A stretch of DNA of 64,000 bases from Cavia porcellus. Its lineage: Eukaryota; Chordata; Mammalia; Rodentia; Caviidae. Location of the stretch: positions 213,540,657 through 213,604,656 of the forward strand of contig NW_026947484.1 in the NCBI RefSeq assembly GCF_034190915.1. Reading direction: 5' to 3'. The notes under the pieces were generated by a model. That model saw only the letters and a list, made by a program, of their open reading frames with translations. It did no database searches and was not told the DNA's origin. Of the stretch, positions 1 to 12,352 are shown piece after piece (position 1 is the stretch's first letter; the number at the start of each line of letters is the position of its first letter). Both the position numbers and the translations under genes were made by a program.

Positions 1-3000
1 AAATGCTCCACCCTAGACTACTACTGCAACCTGTGCAGGGAGTGGGCTCTTGAGAGGGGGTCAACAGGACGTTAAGGAGAAACTAGACACATACTAAAAG
101 GAAATCTGGGATCAGGTGTGAGTGGATCTCTCTGGTGGAGAGGCAGTGACAACCCCCGCATGGTTTGGCTCTTTATATACAATAAACAGAAGAGGAAGCA
201 CACCACGAGGCTTGAGAAGACCTGAGAAGTGCCAGGTCTCAGTGTTTTGCTGAGAACACTGAAAGACAAATATTCTCAGAGCTGACTGCTACATTTAACA
301 AGGTATAACACCAAGCCAGACACCTGCTGGACTGGCCCTGTTCTAATCCCAGGAACTTGTTCACATGGCTCACCTCTGGAGCTCCATGTACTCGGGGGTG
401 GCCTTGCTCTGGCCCCAAGGAACTTGCCGGCCTCTAGCTCAGCTGCTCCCCAGAGACTACATAGCTGCACAGCATCTAAAACTACTCTCATATCATCCTA
501 GAAGAGCTTTTAGAACAAATACCTCACCCTCTTAAAAATGGTTACATTTCGAAAATATTTACCTATATTAGTTTTTAAAAGCCAGTTCACTGTAAGTTCT
601 TACACAGACTGTTTGCTGCTTCTGTGGTTGATTAAATGCTAAGAAAAGCCATTTAGATATTACTTTCGTTAGCTCTCTACTAGCTTCTTGGGGTCTTTCT
701 GTAAATACACTCTATTTGAATTTATAATTACTTGTGGGTTTTGCACCAGCATAGATTTTGAAGAATTTTGGCCAAGTTTAGTGTCTTGGCTTAACAAGGA
801 GGTTAGAAATTTGAAAAGTTTCTTTGATGGTGATTAAAGTGTAGTTACATTGCTGTTGCTTTGATTTGGCTGCTGGAACGACAGCTGTGGTAAAGCTGGC
901 AGTCTTGCTTCAAGCTGAAGAATGCTTGCTGCTAAATACAGTGCCGTTCAGCTCCCCTTTCAAGGGTCCTAACTGGAGCAGGTTCTTCTGCTTTGCTGCA
1001 TTTGAGTCTTTCATGTTATGAGCAGTAGATTTGCAAATGCTTATAAAATCAGTGTTTTTTAGAGTAAAACACTACTACTCAATCTTTTGTGTCCCGCTGC
1101 TTACCCTGCAAATTACAGTTTAAAAGGCCAGATTTCCTCTTAGAGTATGTTCTCTTTTTAAGTCACCAAATACTTCTCTGTATTTCAAATTTTGATCTGA
1201 GCTATCTGTTCCTAGTCACCTTCAAAATGTCTATCCTCCTGCATTTAACTTTTTTTTTTTTTGCTTACCGATGAGATTACTCTAAAACTAGGTTTAAAAA
1301 AAATGACTATAAATAAACAAGTATGAAAATCTCTACAAAGTGATAAGATACATAGGCAAAAAGTACGTTGCCCTCACAGCACGGTTCTTGGTGGAGTTAT
1401 AAATCATATGTGTTTTGCCCACAAAGCACATGCTAATATTAAGTTGTTTTTAAAGTGATTGTGTTGCATCCCCGTGGCTCTTCAGTGCTCTGTAGGGTAT
1501 CATGTTGCTTTAATGTAATGAACCGAGCCCTCAGCCCCTAAATCTCCAGGCTGGAAATGATTACATAAAACTGAATGGCTGTGCCTAAAGTCTTACAAAT
1601 CTTGAGAATTTTTTCTTCTTTGGGAGAAAAGAAGCTTACTAAACTTTTTATTTTTTGAAGGGAAAAGCCCTGCATTTGTAATAAGTTTCTGTTGAAAATG
1701 TCAGTGATTTCAGGTTATATAGCTGTCTGTTTGAGAAATAAGCATTATCTTTGCTTCAAGGTCTGTATTTTAACTTCGCACAGATGTGTGCTAAAAGAAC
1801 ATGATGTGCTTATTTGTTGCATTTATGCTACTTTCTTACTTTATATAAGATGGATGAAATTACATATTAAATAAAAACAGCAGCTCCAACAGCAGTCCTT
1901 AGCAAATTGAAAAAATCTTCCAGAGACAGTGGAGTGAGCCTGTGATTTTAGTAACTCATTGACTTTGGAGAGAACTGTCTATTTAAAAGCTTGTATCTAG
2001 TAAGTTCTTTGTGGGGTAGTTATTGTTAACTGTGTAATGTTTAGAAGTAATCATCCATTAAATTGTGTTGGTAAAACATTACCAAAAATGTTGTGTTTTC
2101 TATCTTCACCAAATACGACACAATTTTTACATGCCGTCAGTTGCAAAGATATCTTTTGTATGTATGTATAAAACTCTAGCCAAAGAATAGCTTATGGCCC
2201 TGGGTAAATAATTTAAACCCCGGAAGCTTAATTTTCCTTTCCTGTATAATATCATAAGTACCTTTTAGGATGGCGGTCATGATTAAGTGAGGAAATCTCA
2301 CTAACGTGATTCTCAGTACATTATTTATTAGTACATGTTCACTTACAATCTGGTTCCAAGCTTCTTAAAGGAATGATTTATTTGGTAATTTTGAGCTAGG
2401 AAGTACTTCATATTGAGTATTACTGCTTTTCAATTCTAAAGTAAAAATTTGAAATATGTAAAAATTAAAGGATCATGTGTCTATTGAACGACCACTGAGC
2501 ATAAAACCTTGCTTCCTGTCTGTGCAGCTGAGTATATTTGAAATCAATAAGGAGGGGTCAGTCCCTGTGCCCTCTGTGACCTTGTTAAAGGTTTTTGCTA
2601 GTATTGTTTGGACAATATCTCACACTTACATCTTGTATCCTGAATAACTGCTCTAAAGATAACAATACGCAATGTATTAATTATTGTTACTCTCTCATTA
2701 TCTTGTTTTGAAATTCTGATGTTTTTTTTTCTTGTTTGTAAAATTAAAAAAAAAAATGTTGCCTCTTTGTTCCATAGCCATTTAAAAATAGGTCTGATCA
2801 GTATAAAGCATTAAGCTGGGAGCACAACTTGTTGCTCTTTTACTGGTTTTAGTGACTAGTAGAAATGAAAATGATATATGAAATAAGCACTCAATTTAAA
2901 CAGAAGTTTTTTTCTTACCTCTGCAGTCACTAGATGCAGCATTCTATGTGTGAAAGTGATTTCTGTTGCAGTTAGTTCTCTCTTACACACGCAGTCTTAA

Positions 3001-5187
3001 GATTCCTTGTGACCTGCTGAATAAGTGTTTTTGTTATTGAGGCCAAGGCTTACACAGTGCTTTAGGAAGTTTCTGCCATTTAATTGCTTCTGTTAATTGT
3101 GAAATGCTATTCAAGGTTGTATATTTACAGCCCATGTGTATACTTTTTGGCATTTTAGCAGATGAATCTTGAGGATTTGAAAGATGTTCTGCTTAAATAA
3201 CCAGCTTCAGATCAATAAAGCCAAGACCGTGAATAGTAGGAAAGCCTGATCAGCAAGGCATGAATTATTTGGAGAGTTGTAAGGAAGTTGACTGTGGGCA
3301 GAGGTTGTCATGTGTCATCTTCCCCTTCAGTCATGGCTCTAACAGCTGTGCCCTGTCACCAGGACCCTGTGTGCTGCTTCCCGTCAGTGCTGAATGAAAC
3401 CTACTGGCTCGCTGCCTGCTGTGGAAGCCATGAGCATACAGACAGGGTGTGTTTCCCTGGCCCCCAGTTTAGATGCAAGCTCATTTCCAAAGAAGGATAC
3501 TAAGCATCACTCCTGTGTTTTATTAGACTGTTCACCAAAATATATTCATAAGAGAAATAATTGGATGCTGAAATCTTATAAAAAATATGGCTAAGAAATA
3601 TGTAGGATTGCACATAAGAATCCTGAAGAGATGGCCTAACCAACTGAAAAGTGAGTGAGAGCTTTCTCCACTGGATACTTAATCACTGAAGAGGACTTTC
3701 CTGGTTGAATACATCAATCCAAAGGAGACTTGGGATTACAAACCTTCCTTTTGTGATGATCCAGCAACCTGCTAATTGGGATATATCCCAATTCTCATTA
3801 TAGACAAACCCCCAACAGCTTCCTTTTCCCCTTCTTGTATTCAAGAGACATTCTCAGAGGAAAGGATTTGAGGGCATTAGTATCAGTATCTGTCTGATTA
3901 CTGTGTTGACATTTTTAAAGTGCCATTAATCATAGGAAGTGGAACTTAATGATGTAGAAAAACACCCAGCCAAGGAATGTCAAGAAAGTAAGGTGCAGCA
4001 CAGTTTTCACATGAAAGTGAAGAGAAATGCATCTTAACCCTTTCCGTGTTTCTTTCTTACTCAACTTATTTCTGAATGCCAAAACTTTGCGATTGAGAGG
4101 CAACTCTGAAAGCAAGGGAACATAGCAAAAGGAAAAAAATTGTTAGTATATGTTCACAGTCCATAGCGATTATGTGTATTGTAGGGAGTTGTACATAATG
4201 CATTTTCTTTCTTTTATCTTTTTATCTCCTACTCCTCCCCACCCTCCCTGCTCCTTCCAACTCTTGCTCCCCTTCCCATTTGCAAAAGCTCTATTTTCAT
4301 AACTACACAAGGAAAATTTTGAGGTCAGCTGCTTTTATTTTGCAAATACTGCAGTTATGTAATGCTTAAAGTTTATAATGTTCAACTTTACGTAATATAA
4401 TTGAGGTCTTGCTTACATTTTGAAAGTTACCTTTTTGCAGGTATCCTCTTTTGGTTTTTTTTGTTTTTGTTTTTGATTTTGGTGCTGGGGATTGAACCTA
4501 AGGCCTCATGCTAAGCACATGTTCTACCACTGAACCACACCTCATTTCCCTTCCCATGTTTTTTCCCTGCTGACTGAATATTGCATGTTCTTGATATAGA
4601 TTGTTTTTTGTGAGGCTTGTTGGAATTTGACATTTATTAGGCTGAAAGTCTGCTACACAAGCACCACTCCCATCATGGTGCACAGAAGTAATGATACAGC
4701 ACACTTCAGAGCACATCATTTCTCAGAAGTCCAGTGCTTGATGCATAATTTGTTGGATTTTGCTTTCATCAGTTAATTTTTTTCCTGTTAGCTGATTTAA
4801 ATTTAAATATTTTCCTAACTAAAATTTCAGGAAGCATGAATTGAATGCAGATTACCTTATTGGAGGAGGGGGGATGATGAACATTACACTGCAGAGGGCT
4901 CCTGGTGCTGGCTCTGAGGCAGGGGCTTCATGTGTAAACCAGTACAAGGTTCTCGACCCACTCCCTGCTCCTCTCACTGCCTTGTTCCCCCCAGATAGTT
5001 TGCCTACTATGGCATGGAATAGAGTGTAGATTCTCAGTAAAGACTGATTGACTCACTATAATGATGTATGGATCTGAGATGATTGATATATAAATCTGAG
5101 ATGCATGAATTTTAAGATGATCTTTGTGAGGAGATTGGAGAAGAAGTAACATTATTAATAAATATCGGGCTTTTCTTTCCACTGAAG
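1..5187 (+). other. SRBD1: SRBD1 intron (partial, upstream of penultimate exon)
   Basis: This stretch lies before the first recognisable exon and has no ORF longer than about 85 codons and no protein-family match. I read it as intron of SRBD1, assuming further upstream exons lie outside the window. It is AT-rich, mostly unique sequence with one ID-like SINE near 4.5 kb. The first 500 bases are less AT-rich and could hold an old LTR remnant, which I cannot prove. The assignment to intron rests on the strong exon that follows. Confidence 0.6.
4447..4553 (-). repeat. ID-like SINE
   Basis: A T-rich run is followed by the reverse complement of an ID-type tRNA-derived SINE: GCTGGGGATTGAACCTAAGG (B-box side), then the anticodon-arm-like part and the A-box side. 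The T-run at the left is the A tail of a minus-strand insertion. It is diverged and lies in an intron. Confidence 0.75.
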
Positions 5188-5372
5188 ATTTTTATTGTTC
5201 ATCGGAGGGACACTGGGTGAGATTGGAAAACCTGAAATGCAACAAAAAATAAATTCATTTCTTGACAAGGAAGGAATAGAGAAAGCTGCAGAAAGATTAA
5301 AGACAACAGTACACACTTTACAGGTCGTCATAGATGGTCTCAGCCAGCCCGAAAGCTTTGACTTTCGAACAG
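5188..5372 (+). CDS. SRBD1: SRBD1 penultimate coding exon (S1 RNA-binding domain protein 1)
   Basis: This is an internal coding exon of 185 nt. A pyrimidine-rich tract ends in an AG acceptor at 5186-5187, and the exon ends at a strong GTAAGT donor (5373). The open frame starts one base into the exon (5189) and contains [20 protein letters not shown] and [20 protein letters not shown]. From memory of the family this fits SRBD1, a metazoan Tex/S1-type RNA-binding protein, in the helix-hairpin-helix-rich region just before the S1 domain. The exon leaves one base (G) of a split codon; the first two bases of the next exon complete it as Asp, giving a seamless [10 protein letters not shown] junction. 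No stop or frameshift is seen, so the gene looks intact here. An upstream ATG is not expected because this is an internal exon. Confidence 0.9.
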
Positions 5373-7383
5373 GTAAGTTGAACTTCAGTTACATATAATA
5401 TCTGATGTTTGCATAATCAGTATTGTCTCTTGATTCTCCCAACAGCTCCGTGCCATAAGCAGGACAGATTCTCTCATTCTATTCATGGGATAATTGAAGC
5501 TTAGTAACCTTCAGAGTCTTAATAATTAGTGTTTAGAGCCAAAACTAGAAGCCAAATCTCTGAACTACTTCACTGTTTATTTGCTATTATACTACACTAA
5601 AATCAATCATGTATATACTGCTTGTGCATGAAGGCAGACACATACATTTTCGTGATTCCTTTGTAAGCTGTTTTTATGTTCTAGCAACTAGAAGTCCAAG
5701 ATAAAGCATTCCATTCACATGTTAAAAAGTGAATCTTTTCCCTAAATTACAGCTGTCCAGGTTTCTGGATTCTGTGTCAATGAGCACATTGACCGAATAA
5801 GATAGTATCTTTCTGTTGATTTTCCTTGCAATTAAAAGTACTCTTGGCTTTCAGCACAGGTAGAGGATGAGAGTAGTATAATAGCTGTAGTTGTTGAGAG
5901 CAATGACCCAGTGAAAAAGAATTAAAGTATCAAATAACCTACTTCCTAAGGAAGTTTGAATAGGAACCCCTGAGATGTAAATGAATCTGTACACTTGTCT
6001 CATAACCAGTTTAAATGATTCTGTGGTTAGAGCCTATCTCCTTTCATTCGGAATTAGGCTGTGTTGAAATGGCAGGACTTGTTTCCTTGGAAAAATTTAA
6101 GGAAATTTAACCAGCCAGCCAGGTTTATTGTGCTGCCTCCTTAACTAGTCTATAGATTTTGTATTAAAACTAAAGGTGGGAGAAAATAAAAACACCAGTA
6201 AAAACTATGGTAAAAATGTGGCAATGGAAGCATCCAGGAGGTGGCTGTCACAAAATGGCTGTTTTAACAGACAAATCCTTCTCCTTCTGGAAGTCTTCTG
6301 TGTGAATTTCAGGGCTGTATCTGCAAGCCATATGAAGTAAATCAGTGGTTCCTAACGGTGAGATTTGAGGTGACAGTGCCTGTGCAACTGCATTGGAAGA
6401 CTGACAAATGGATGTGAGACGTACTGAATTTGTCTATCTTTGTTTTCTTGTTATAGTGTTGGTTACTTCATTATCCAGTTAAACTGTAGACTCAGATTAA
6501 CATGCAAATTATATGGTCTTACCTGGGATGCCCTTTCTTGAGCAGAAGCATAGAGGCACAAGGCTCAGAACTAAGCTTTCCAATTATCACAGTGTTTATC
6601 AGTGTGACAAGTGAAATTTCAAATAGGTCTCTTGAAGCAAACTATGGAACTCACCTTTGCCCTAGTGTAAGTCACAATTTTCAAGATATCTGAGCACCAT
6701 CATTCTACCATTAAACATTCCCTCAAGAGGAAAGGCAGGCCAGTTGTGCTTCTGACTGTGTAGATGGTATTTTAGTGTTTCTACATAAGAGTATTTGTGT
6801 TACATCTCTTTCTTTCATTTTAAGAAAGCAAGTATTTCCTTTCTTAATGCCTCTTTCTTTCCTCATATCCTGTCTTCTGTTTTCTCAATGACATAATCAA
6901 TTCCATTTTTATTAACATTTGGGTTGCATATGAGTTTCCATAATTGAGCAAAAGCATTTCATCAGAAGCAGCCTGGTGACAGTAGACAGAATACATAGCT
7001 GTGGTTATCAAAGTGTTAAAGTTTGCATGGTGCATGGAGGATTTTCTGATTTCTCAGTGGCCTAAACTCTCTTCACGAACATGTTAAGTAGTTTCTGACT
7101 CTGATTTTCCATGCAAAATTAAACTAAGCAGCTGATCAGAATCCCTTGGGGAATCTGCAGCAGCTGGACCTCTGCAAGAAAAGGAGGGGAGAGAAGTTTC
7201 CAAGCATAAAAACAATGCCTTATAGGGCCTTGGAGACCATCCTGCCTCTGGCCCTGCGACTGAGTTTCACTTTCCTTTGACACAGTCTTGCCCAGTGTAA
7301 TATTGTGTTACAGTAGGTTTCTTGCTTTCGGAATTCACTGCTTCAACATTAGGTAAAATTCTACAGAATCAATTTCAATTTTA

Positions 7384-7438
<55 letters not shown>

Positions 7439-8659
7439 AATGAAGAAAATGACAGTGTTTCAAGAAGGTTTGGTTTTTTTTCTTACCTGAAAAAGCCTAG
7501 TATTTTCAAAGATCTTGGCTGTAGTGTGCATAGTTAGACTGGGGGAGGGGAGGAAAGAGGTGACCAGTTGTTAATACAAATGTAAAGGATAGCTCTAACA
7601 AGTAATCAGGATAAAGCCAACAGCTGTGGAGGAAAAGGAAATGGACTGGGTGGAGGGTAAAATGAGGTCTTAGTAAAGAGATCCAAGCATAGAATGTGTT
7701 CTTTGTTATTAGAGTCAACACTCAGTAATCCTAGGAAAGGGGCCCAAGAAGACCGTGGATAAATGAAGGCCACAGATACTTCACAAGCTCCACTTAAACT
7801 GTTAGTTCTCACTATCTACCTCATAAAACATTTATTGTTTTGTTTTTTAACTAGAATCATAATGATTCCTTGGCATGCTTTATGCTCATTTTCTGGGGGA
7901 CAGTGTCTGAGCAGAGAATTCTTTAAGGGGACCAGCGAGGGAAGGGACTGTTAAGAAACTTGACAGCAGAAATTCAAGGTTCTTTGTCTTTGTGTCCCTG
8001 GGACCCAGCAGAGTGCCTGACCAGGAGGTAATGATAAGAGTTGATAAATGTTTGAAGAGTTGAAGAAGGAAGGTTGGATTCTAGCTGCTTTGAGTTTCTG
8101 AGCCATAGATTATCAAGAATCCATGCATTGTGTTTGGATAAATATTATTTGAAATGAACTGGAATTGATTCCTGAATTCCAGTGTTGTGGGAACAAAATC
8201 TACATTTGACTAAAAGTCAGTGTACTTTGTACCACCTTTAGACAACTTAAGAATTCAGGTTGTAATAAAACTGAAAACTCCTATCCTGTCTCCATGGGTC
8301 TTACTTTCTCAGTGTTTATGATTTAGCCTTGTATATTCATTGAGCAAACATACATCCTCATCATCTGTCACTCTTTATCCTCATGGGAAGTGCTTATGTT
8401 CACATGTTACCAGAATAGAGGCTGGCAAAGAAAGTGTTTGATTCTCATGAATCATTCCTACTGGTGAATTCTGTTTATTGTTGGCTGCGTTTTCTCTGAA
8501 GGCAGACCTGTGTCCACAGCTCCTTTTATATCCTCTGTCAAAGCTTAACATTGGTCTGCACCTGTAATCAACAAGCAATAAATGCTGACCCACTAAGCTG
8601 TATCGTGTCTGCGAAGTACAATGCCTTGTTAGTTACACTGACTTCCTCTTTCCTTACAG
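5373..8659 (+). other. SRBD1: SRBD1 last intron
   Basis: The intron runs from a GTAAGT donor at 5373 to a TTCCTTACAG acceptor ending at 8659. It contains mostly unique AT-rich sequence plus a TA-repeat at about 7.4 kb. The short ORFs inside it show no recognisable protein and no splice support. Confidence 0.85.
7385..7438. repeat. (TA)n microsatellite followed by poly-T
   Basis: About 20 TA units run directly into about 15 T residues within the last SRBD1 intron. This is a simple repeat and probably polymorphic. It has no coding content. Confidence 0.95.
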
Positions 8660-8949
8660 ATTTTGATAAACCTGATTTCAAGAGAAGCATAGTATGCCTG
8701 GAGGATCTGCAGGTTGGCACGATTCTGACCGGCAAAGTTGAGAATGCCACTCTGTTTGGGATTTTTGTGGACATAGGAGTGGGACAGTCAGGGCTGATTC
8801 CCATACGAAATGTAACAGAAGCAAAACTTTCTAAAACAAAAAAGAGAAGGAGCCTGGGGCTGGGCCCTGGAGAGAGAGTGGAAGTCCGCGTCCTCAACAT
8901 CGACATCCCCCGTTCTAGGATTACTCTCGACCTTATTCGCGTGTTGTGA
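8660..8949 (+). CDS. SRBD1: SRBD1 terminal coding exon with S1 domain and stop
   Basis: The exon follows a clear TTCCTTACAG acceptor. With the split Asp codon it encodes 96 residues and ends at TGA (8947-8949). The protein shows an OB-fold S1 RNA-binding domain: [20 protein letters not shown] (strands 1-3), then SGLIPIRN, then a basic loop with KTKKRR, then [19 protein letters not shown] (strands 4-5). S1 domains bind single-stranded RNA, and SRBD1 is related to the bacterial Tex transcription accessory factors. The frame is intact with no premature stop. The larger open frame that starts upstream at about 8551 is not the real start, because 8551-8659 is intron plus acceptor. The 162-codon antisense frame at 8568-9056 is a shadow of this exon. 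Confidence 0.95.
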
Positions 8950-9830
8950 ATGTCCTGCTGAAGATCCGACACTGATTTTATTTCCTTATTTCTACAGATT
9001 AATAAGGATGAGCAAAATATTCCTGAATTCTGGGTAGCATATGAGACACAAATCACCTAATGACAGAAGTATTTTCTGAACATTTCCTTATGTGTTTCTT
9101 ATGAGTAAATAGAAAACCAAGTGTTTGGTTTCTTTTCCCTTTAAAGAAAGTAACTAGTACACATCCTTATGTAGCACTTTGTAGTAAATTTTTTGATCAG
9201 AACTTTATTTTTTGTAACTCATTATTGACTACATTTTTTATAACATACTGCCTCAGTTTTACTGGCCAGCATCTACCTTATTGAATTTATATGGGATTTT
9301 ATTTTTAAAATTTTTTATGGGATTTTATTCTTGATTTGAATTATGCAATGTTTCAACAAACATTGGAATGGCAATACTTCCTTTTTTCCGATTTTTGTTA
9401 CTATTGCTATTATCAGGCCTTTTGGATGGGATACATGATTTTTGCAAAAATCTTTATTTTCCCTTGCTAAACAAAAAATACAATAGTATTTGTAGGGGAA
9501 CAGATTCATATGTGTTTGTAACTGTCAAGTGAATGGTTCAGAACATTGCTCTGAAGTATATATGTATTGATCCGTATGATAAAGTTTTGTGGCTAGTGAT
9601 TTGTTTTGCCATGTTGCTTCAGTGAATGACCCAGAAGTCAATCTTGATTGAAGATTGGTTCATGAAGGTTTGGTTCATGAAACCACACCTTTGGGGAAGA
9701 GGGAAGCCTATGAAATTAAAGAGTGATTTTTATTTGACTTAGCTAATCACAGAAGTATATAGTCTTTCTTAACCGACACGATTAACTTCAAATGGAATAA
9801 AAATGACTATTTTAAAGATTGAATTTAGAT
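8950..9830 (+). other. SRBD1: SRBD1 3' UTR (end uncertain)
   Basis: This AT-rich sequence follows the SRBD1 stop codon. Candidate polyadenylation signals are ATTAAA at 9715-9720 and AATAAA at 9796-9801. The second is followed by T-rich sequence, so I place the transcript end near 9.8 kb, but only by inference. Either signal, or one farther on, could be the one used. Confidence 0.55.
9796..9801 (+). terminator. Candidate SRBD1 polyadenylation signal AATAAA
   Basis: This is a canonical hexamer about 850 bases past the stop codon. An alternative, ATTAAA, lies at 9715-9720. Transcript data would decide between them. Confidence 0.4.
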
Positions 9831-10807
9831 CTTTCTTGTTTAAGAAGGGTAAGAAAAACAAGTGGATAAAGGAAGTGACTTACTCTGTTTACTTAGTGGG
9901 GATGGTATTAATGTGACCATTTAGTGTCAAAGACTATGAGGCTCATACTAGACTGGTGGCCGGTCTATATTCTGACTTGTGCTGCTGTTGTTGACTTGCC
10001 TAATGAAGTTATTTGCATAGTTGAGTATTGTTTTTCTAGAAAATGGTTCCTGAAGTGTGATCATTCTAATTTATTTGTCTGGGACAGTACTAGTAAAAAT
10101 CCACTGTCCTGGCATCATTTTTAATAGTACCTATTTTTATCTTCAGAGTCATCTACTTGGGATCATATCCTTGTCTGCTAACAGTAAACTCTTAAAAAAT
10201 CTTTACTGACTCTATATCTCATGACAGTTTGCTACCTGGCAGTTTGCTATTTTCAAAAAATACAGTCTTCCAAATTGTGTGTACATCATTTTAACACAGT
10301 TTTAGGCTCCTTATAAGTTGTGTAAGTCAGGTCCTGTTATAAGTCCGTGAAGTTTGTAATCTACTCCTGAACTGCTTTTTCTCTGTTTGTTACTGGTCTT
10401 CAACAGACAATGAATTGTGATATTATAACTTCAGCTGGATCTTCCTACCTTCCCCAGTATTCTTCATGGTTCATAAATCTGTGATGAGTGATATGCCCCA
10501 GTGGTACATAATTTCAACAAATGTTTTGGGGAAGGGTCTCTTCTTTCTGGGTACTTCAGATTCAGGAACTAGAGCAGATCATGGTGTAAAGCTTTGTTGA
10601 CTTGGTAACTAAGCTTTCATGGACAAAAGGAGGACGTGGTGTCACACCAGATTGCATAGTTTGTTCTGTGTGTCCCACACATGGTGGAGGCTTCATAAGG
10701 CCAAAACCAGGAGATGAAGGGTCACATGTCATTTAATCATTGCAAATCCACATGTAAGATGGTGCTGATGATGATAAACTATATTTCTCCCTAAATAAGA
10801 ATGGTAA

Positions 10808-10985
10808 ATTCTTATGTACCAAGCATTGTGCTAGACACTGACCATACAATTATGATAGAATATATATTGTCCCTGTCCTTATGGAACATTTTCTTTTTTA
10901 GGAGGAGAAAAGAATCATCAATCAAAGTCATATAAAATATAAAATTATGGCCTTCATAAGTGCTATAACAGTGACAGCATATTAA
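10808..10985 (+). repeat. L2-like LINE 3' end fragment (ancient)
   Basis: The pattern CCAAGCATTGTGCTAGACAC, then CCCTGTCCTTATGGAACATT, then AAGTGCTATAACAGTG matches the remembered order of motifs in the 3' end of the L2 family. It is heavily diverged, so this is a family-level call only. Confidence 0.55.
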
Positions 10986-12284
10986 TTGACTTAGAAAGCT
11001 ACAACGTGTTTCAGTGAAGTTTGACTGAGATATGAAAGATAACCAGAAATTAACTAGGACAAATATCTGCTGACCTTTATAAGAGCTATTTTTCAGTAAA
11101 TGGTGGAGGTAAGCCTTACTGATTTGGATTTAAGAAAGAATAGAGGAGTTATGTTAGATACAGTGAATACAAACAGTTCTTTCAGAAAATTTGACTATAA
11201 AAGAAGAAAAGAGCATAATGGCTGGAAGAGGGAAGTGGAGTTAAAGGATTTTTGTATTTCTTAAGATAAAAGAAGTAATGTACACAAATGGAAATAGTGC
11301 AGTGAATCAGAAAATTTGGTGTAGGAGACAGGGAAGATTTACTAGAATGGTATCATTCAGTGAGATCAAATGGAATCTAGCACACAAAGGATTGACTTAA
11401 GAACACAAAGAGTTCATATTAACAGGAGAAAAGATTGAGTATATTGCCACAGAGGTGAGAGCTTGTTAGATTCCTTCCATCTTTCTCTTTGAAATAAGAA
11501 GGAATGCCATCATTTGAGACTGAGCACAGGCAAGAGATGGAAATGGAGACTTGAGAAGAAAGGGAAAGGCCAGCAAAGAATGAAAATGAGAGCAAAACGT
11601 CTAACAAAACAGAGTATGACTTCTAGGCAGTGTTTAATTTTCCATTTGAGGCCTGTGATCTTGACTTGAATGTAGGATTAGCGGGCTCACATGTAAATTT
11701 TCCTCCAGCCATACCAATTGTGTAGGTAGGTGCAGGTCAGAGTAGGTGGAAGGGTAACCAAATCAGATTTGGGAGTTCACCAGAAGGGTACAATGTAGAG
11801 AAGAACAAGAGAGTTGAAGACATGTACTCAAAAGAAAGAACTGACTGAAATGTAAGCTCAGGAGGAAGTGGAAATGCAGGAGGAAAGTGAGGGGCCGTAG
11901 ACAGTTGTAATACTAAGGAATCATGCCTGGGTCCTGGTGGAGTCGGAGGGATGCTGCAGGGAGGATGAGGGAAAAGAAACGGGAGACCAGGATGATTGTC
12001 TAACGTGAGATTAGCATGGTCCTGACTCGGGAGTTTGCCGTTTCTGGCAGGGATAGTATAGGGAGTGATGATGGGTGTATAGCAGGAGTTAAAGAGGGTG
12101 AGGATAAGATCGGTAGAGAAGAGCAAGTCAGGAACAGACAATTCAGGAGGGGTTATCTGTTTGAATAATGATTTTAGGTGACTTGGTAGCTTGGGTCAGA
12201 ATTTAGTGATAGAAATGATGAGAAATACAGGGATTCTGGATATAGTTGAAGGGTGGGGTAGAACCAAACAGGATTTCCTGGCAG

Positions 12285-12352
12285 AAGGATTGCCATGAGT
12301 TCAAGGCCAGCCTGAACTACATAGCAAGATCCTGTCTCAGCAAAACAAAACA
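12285..12352 (+). repeat. B1-like SINE fragment (3' half)
   Basis: TTCAAGGCCAGCCTGAACTA, followed by an ACATAGCAAGATCCTGTCTC-type segment and an A-rich tail, marks the 3' half of a rodent B1 (7SL-derived) SINE. The 5' half is absent or unrecognisable. Confidence 0.75.

Noticed and set aside
8568..9056. 162-codon minus-strand ORF
   Set aside because: It is antisense to the SRBD1 terminal exon, which has splice sites, an intact S1 domain and the expected stop.
11737..12141. 134-codon minus-strand ORF
   Set aside because: Proline/leucine-rich translation without any domain, start context or splice evidence; likely chance in purine-rich sequence.
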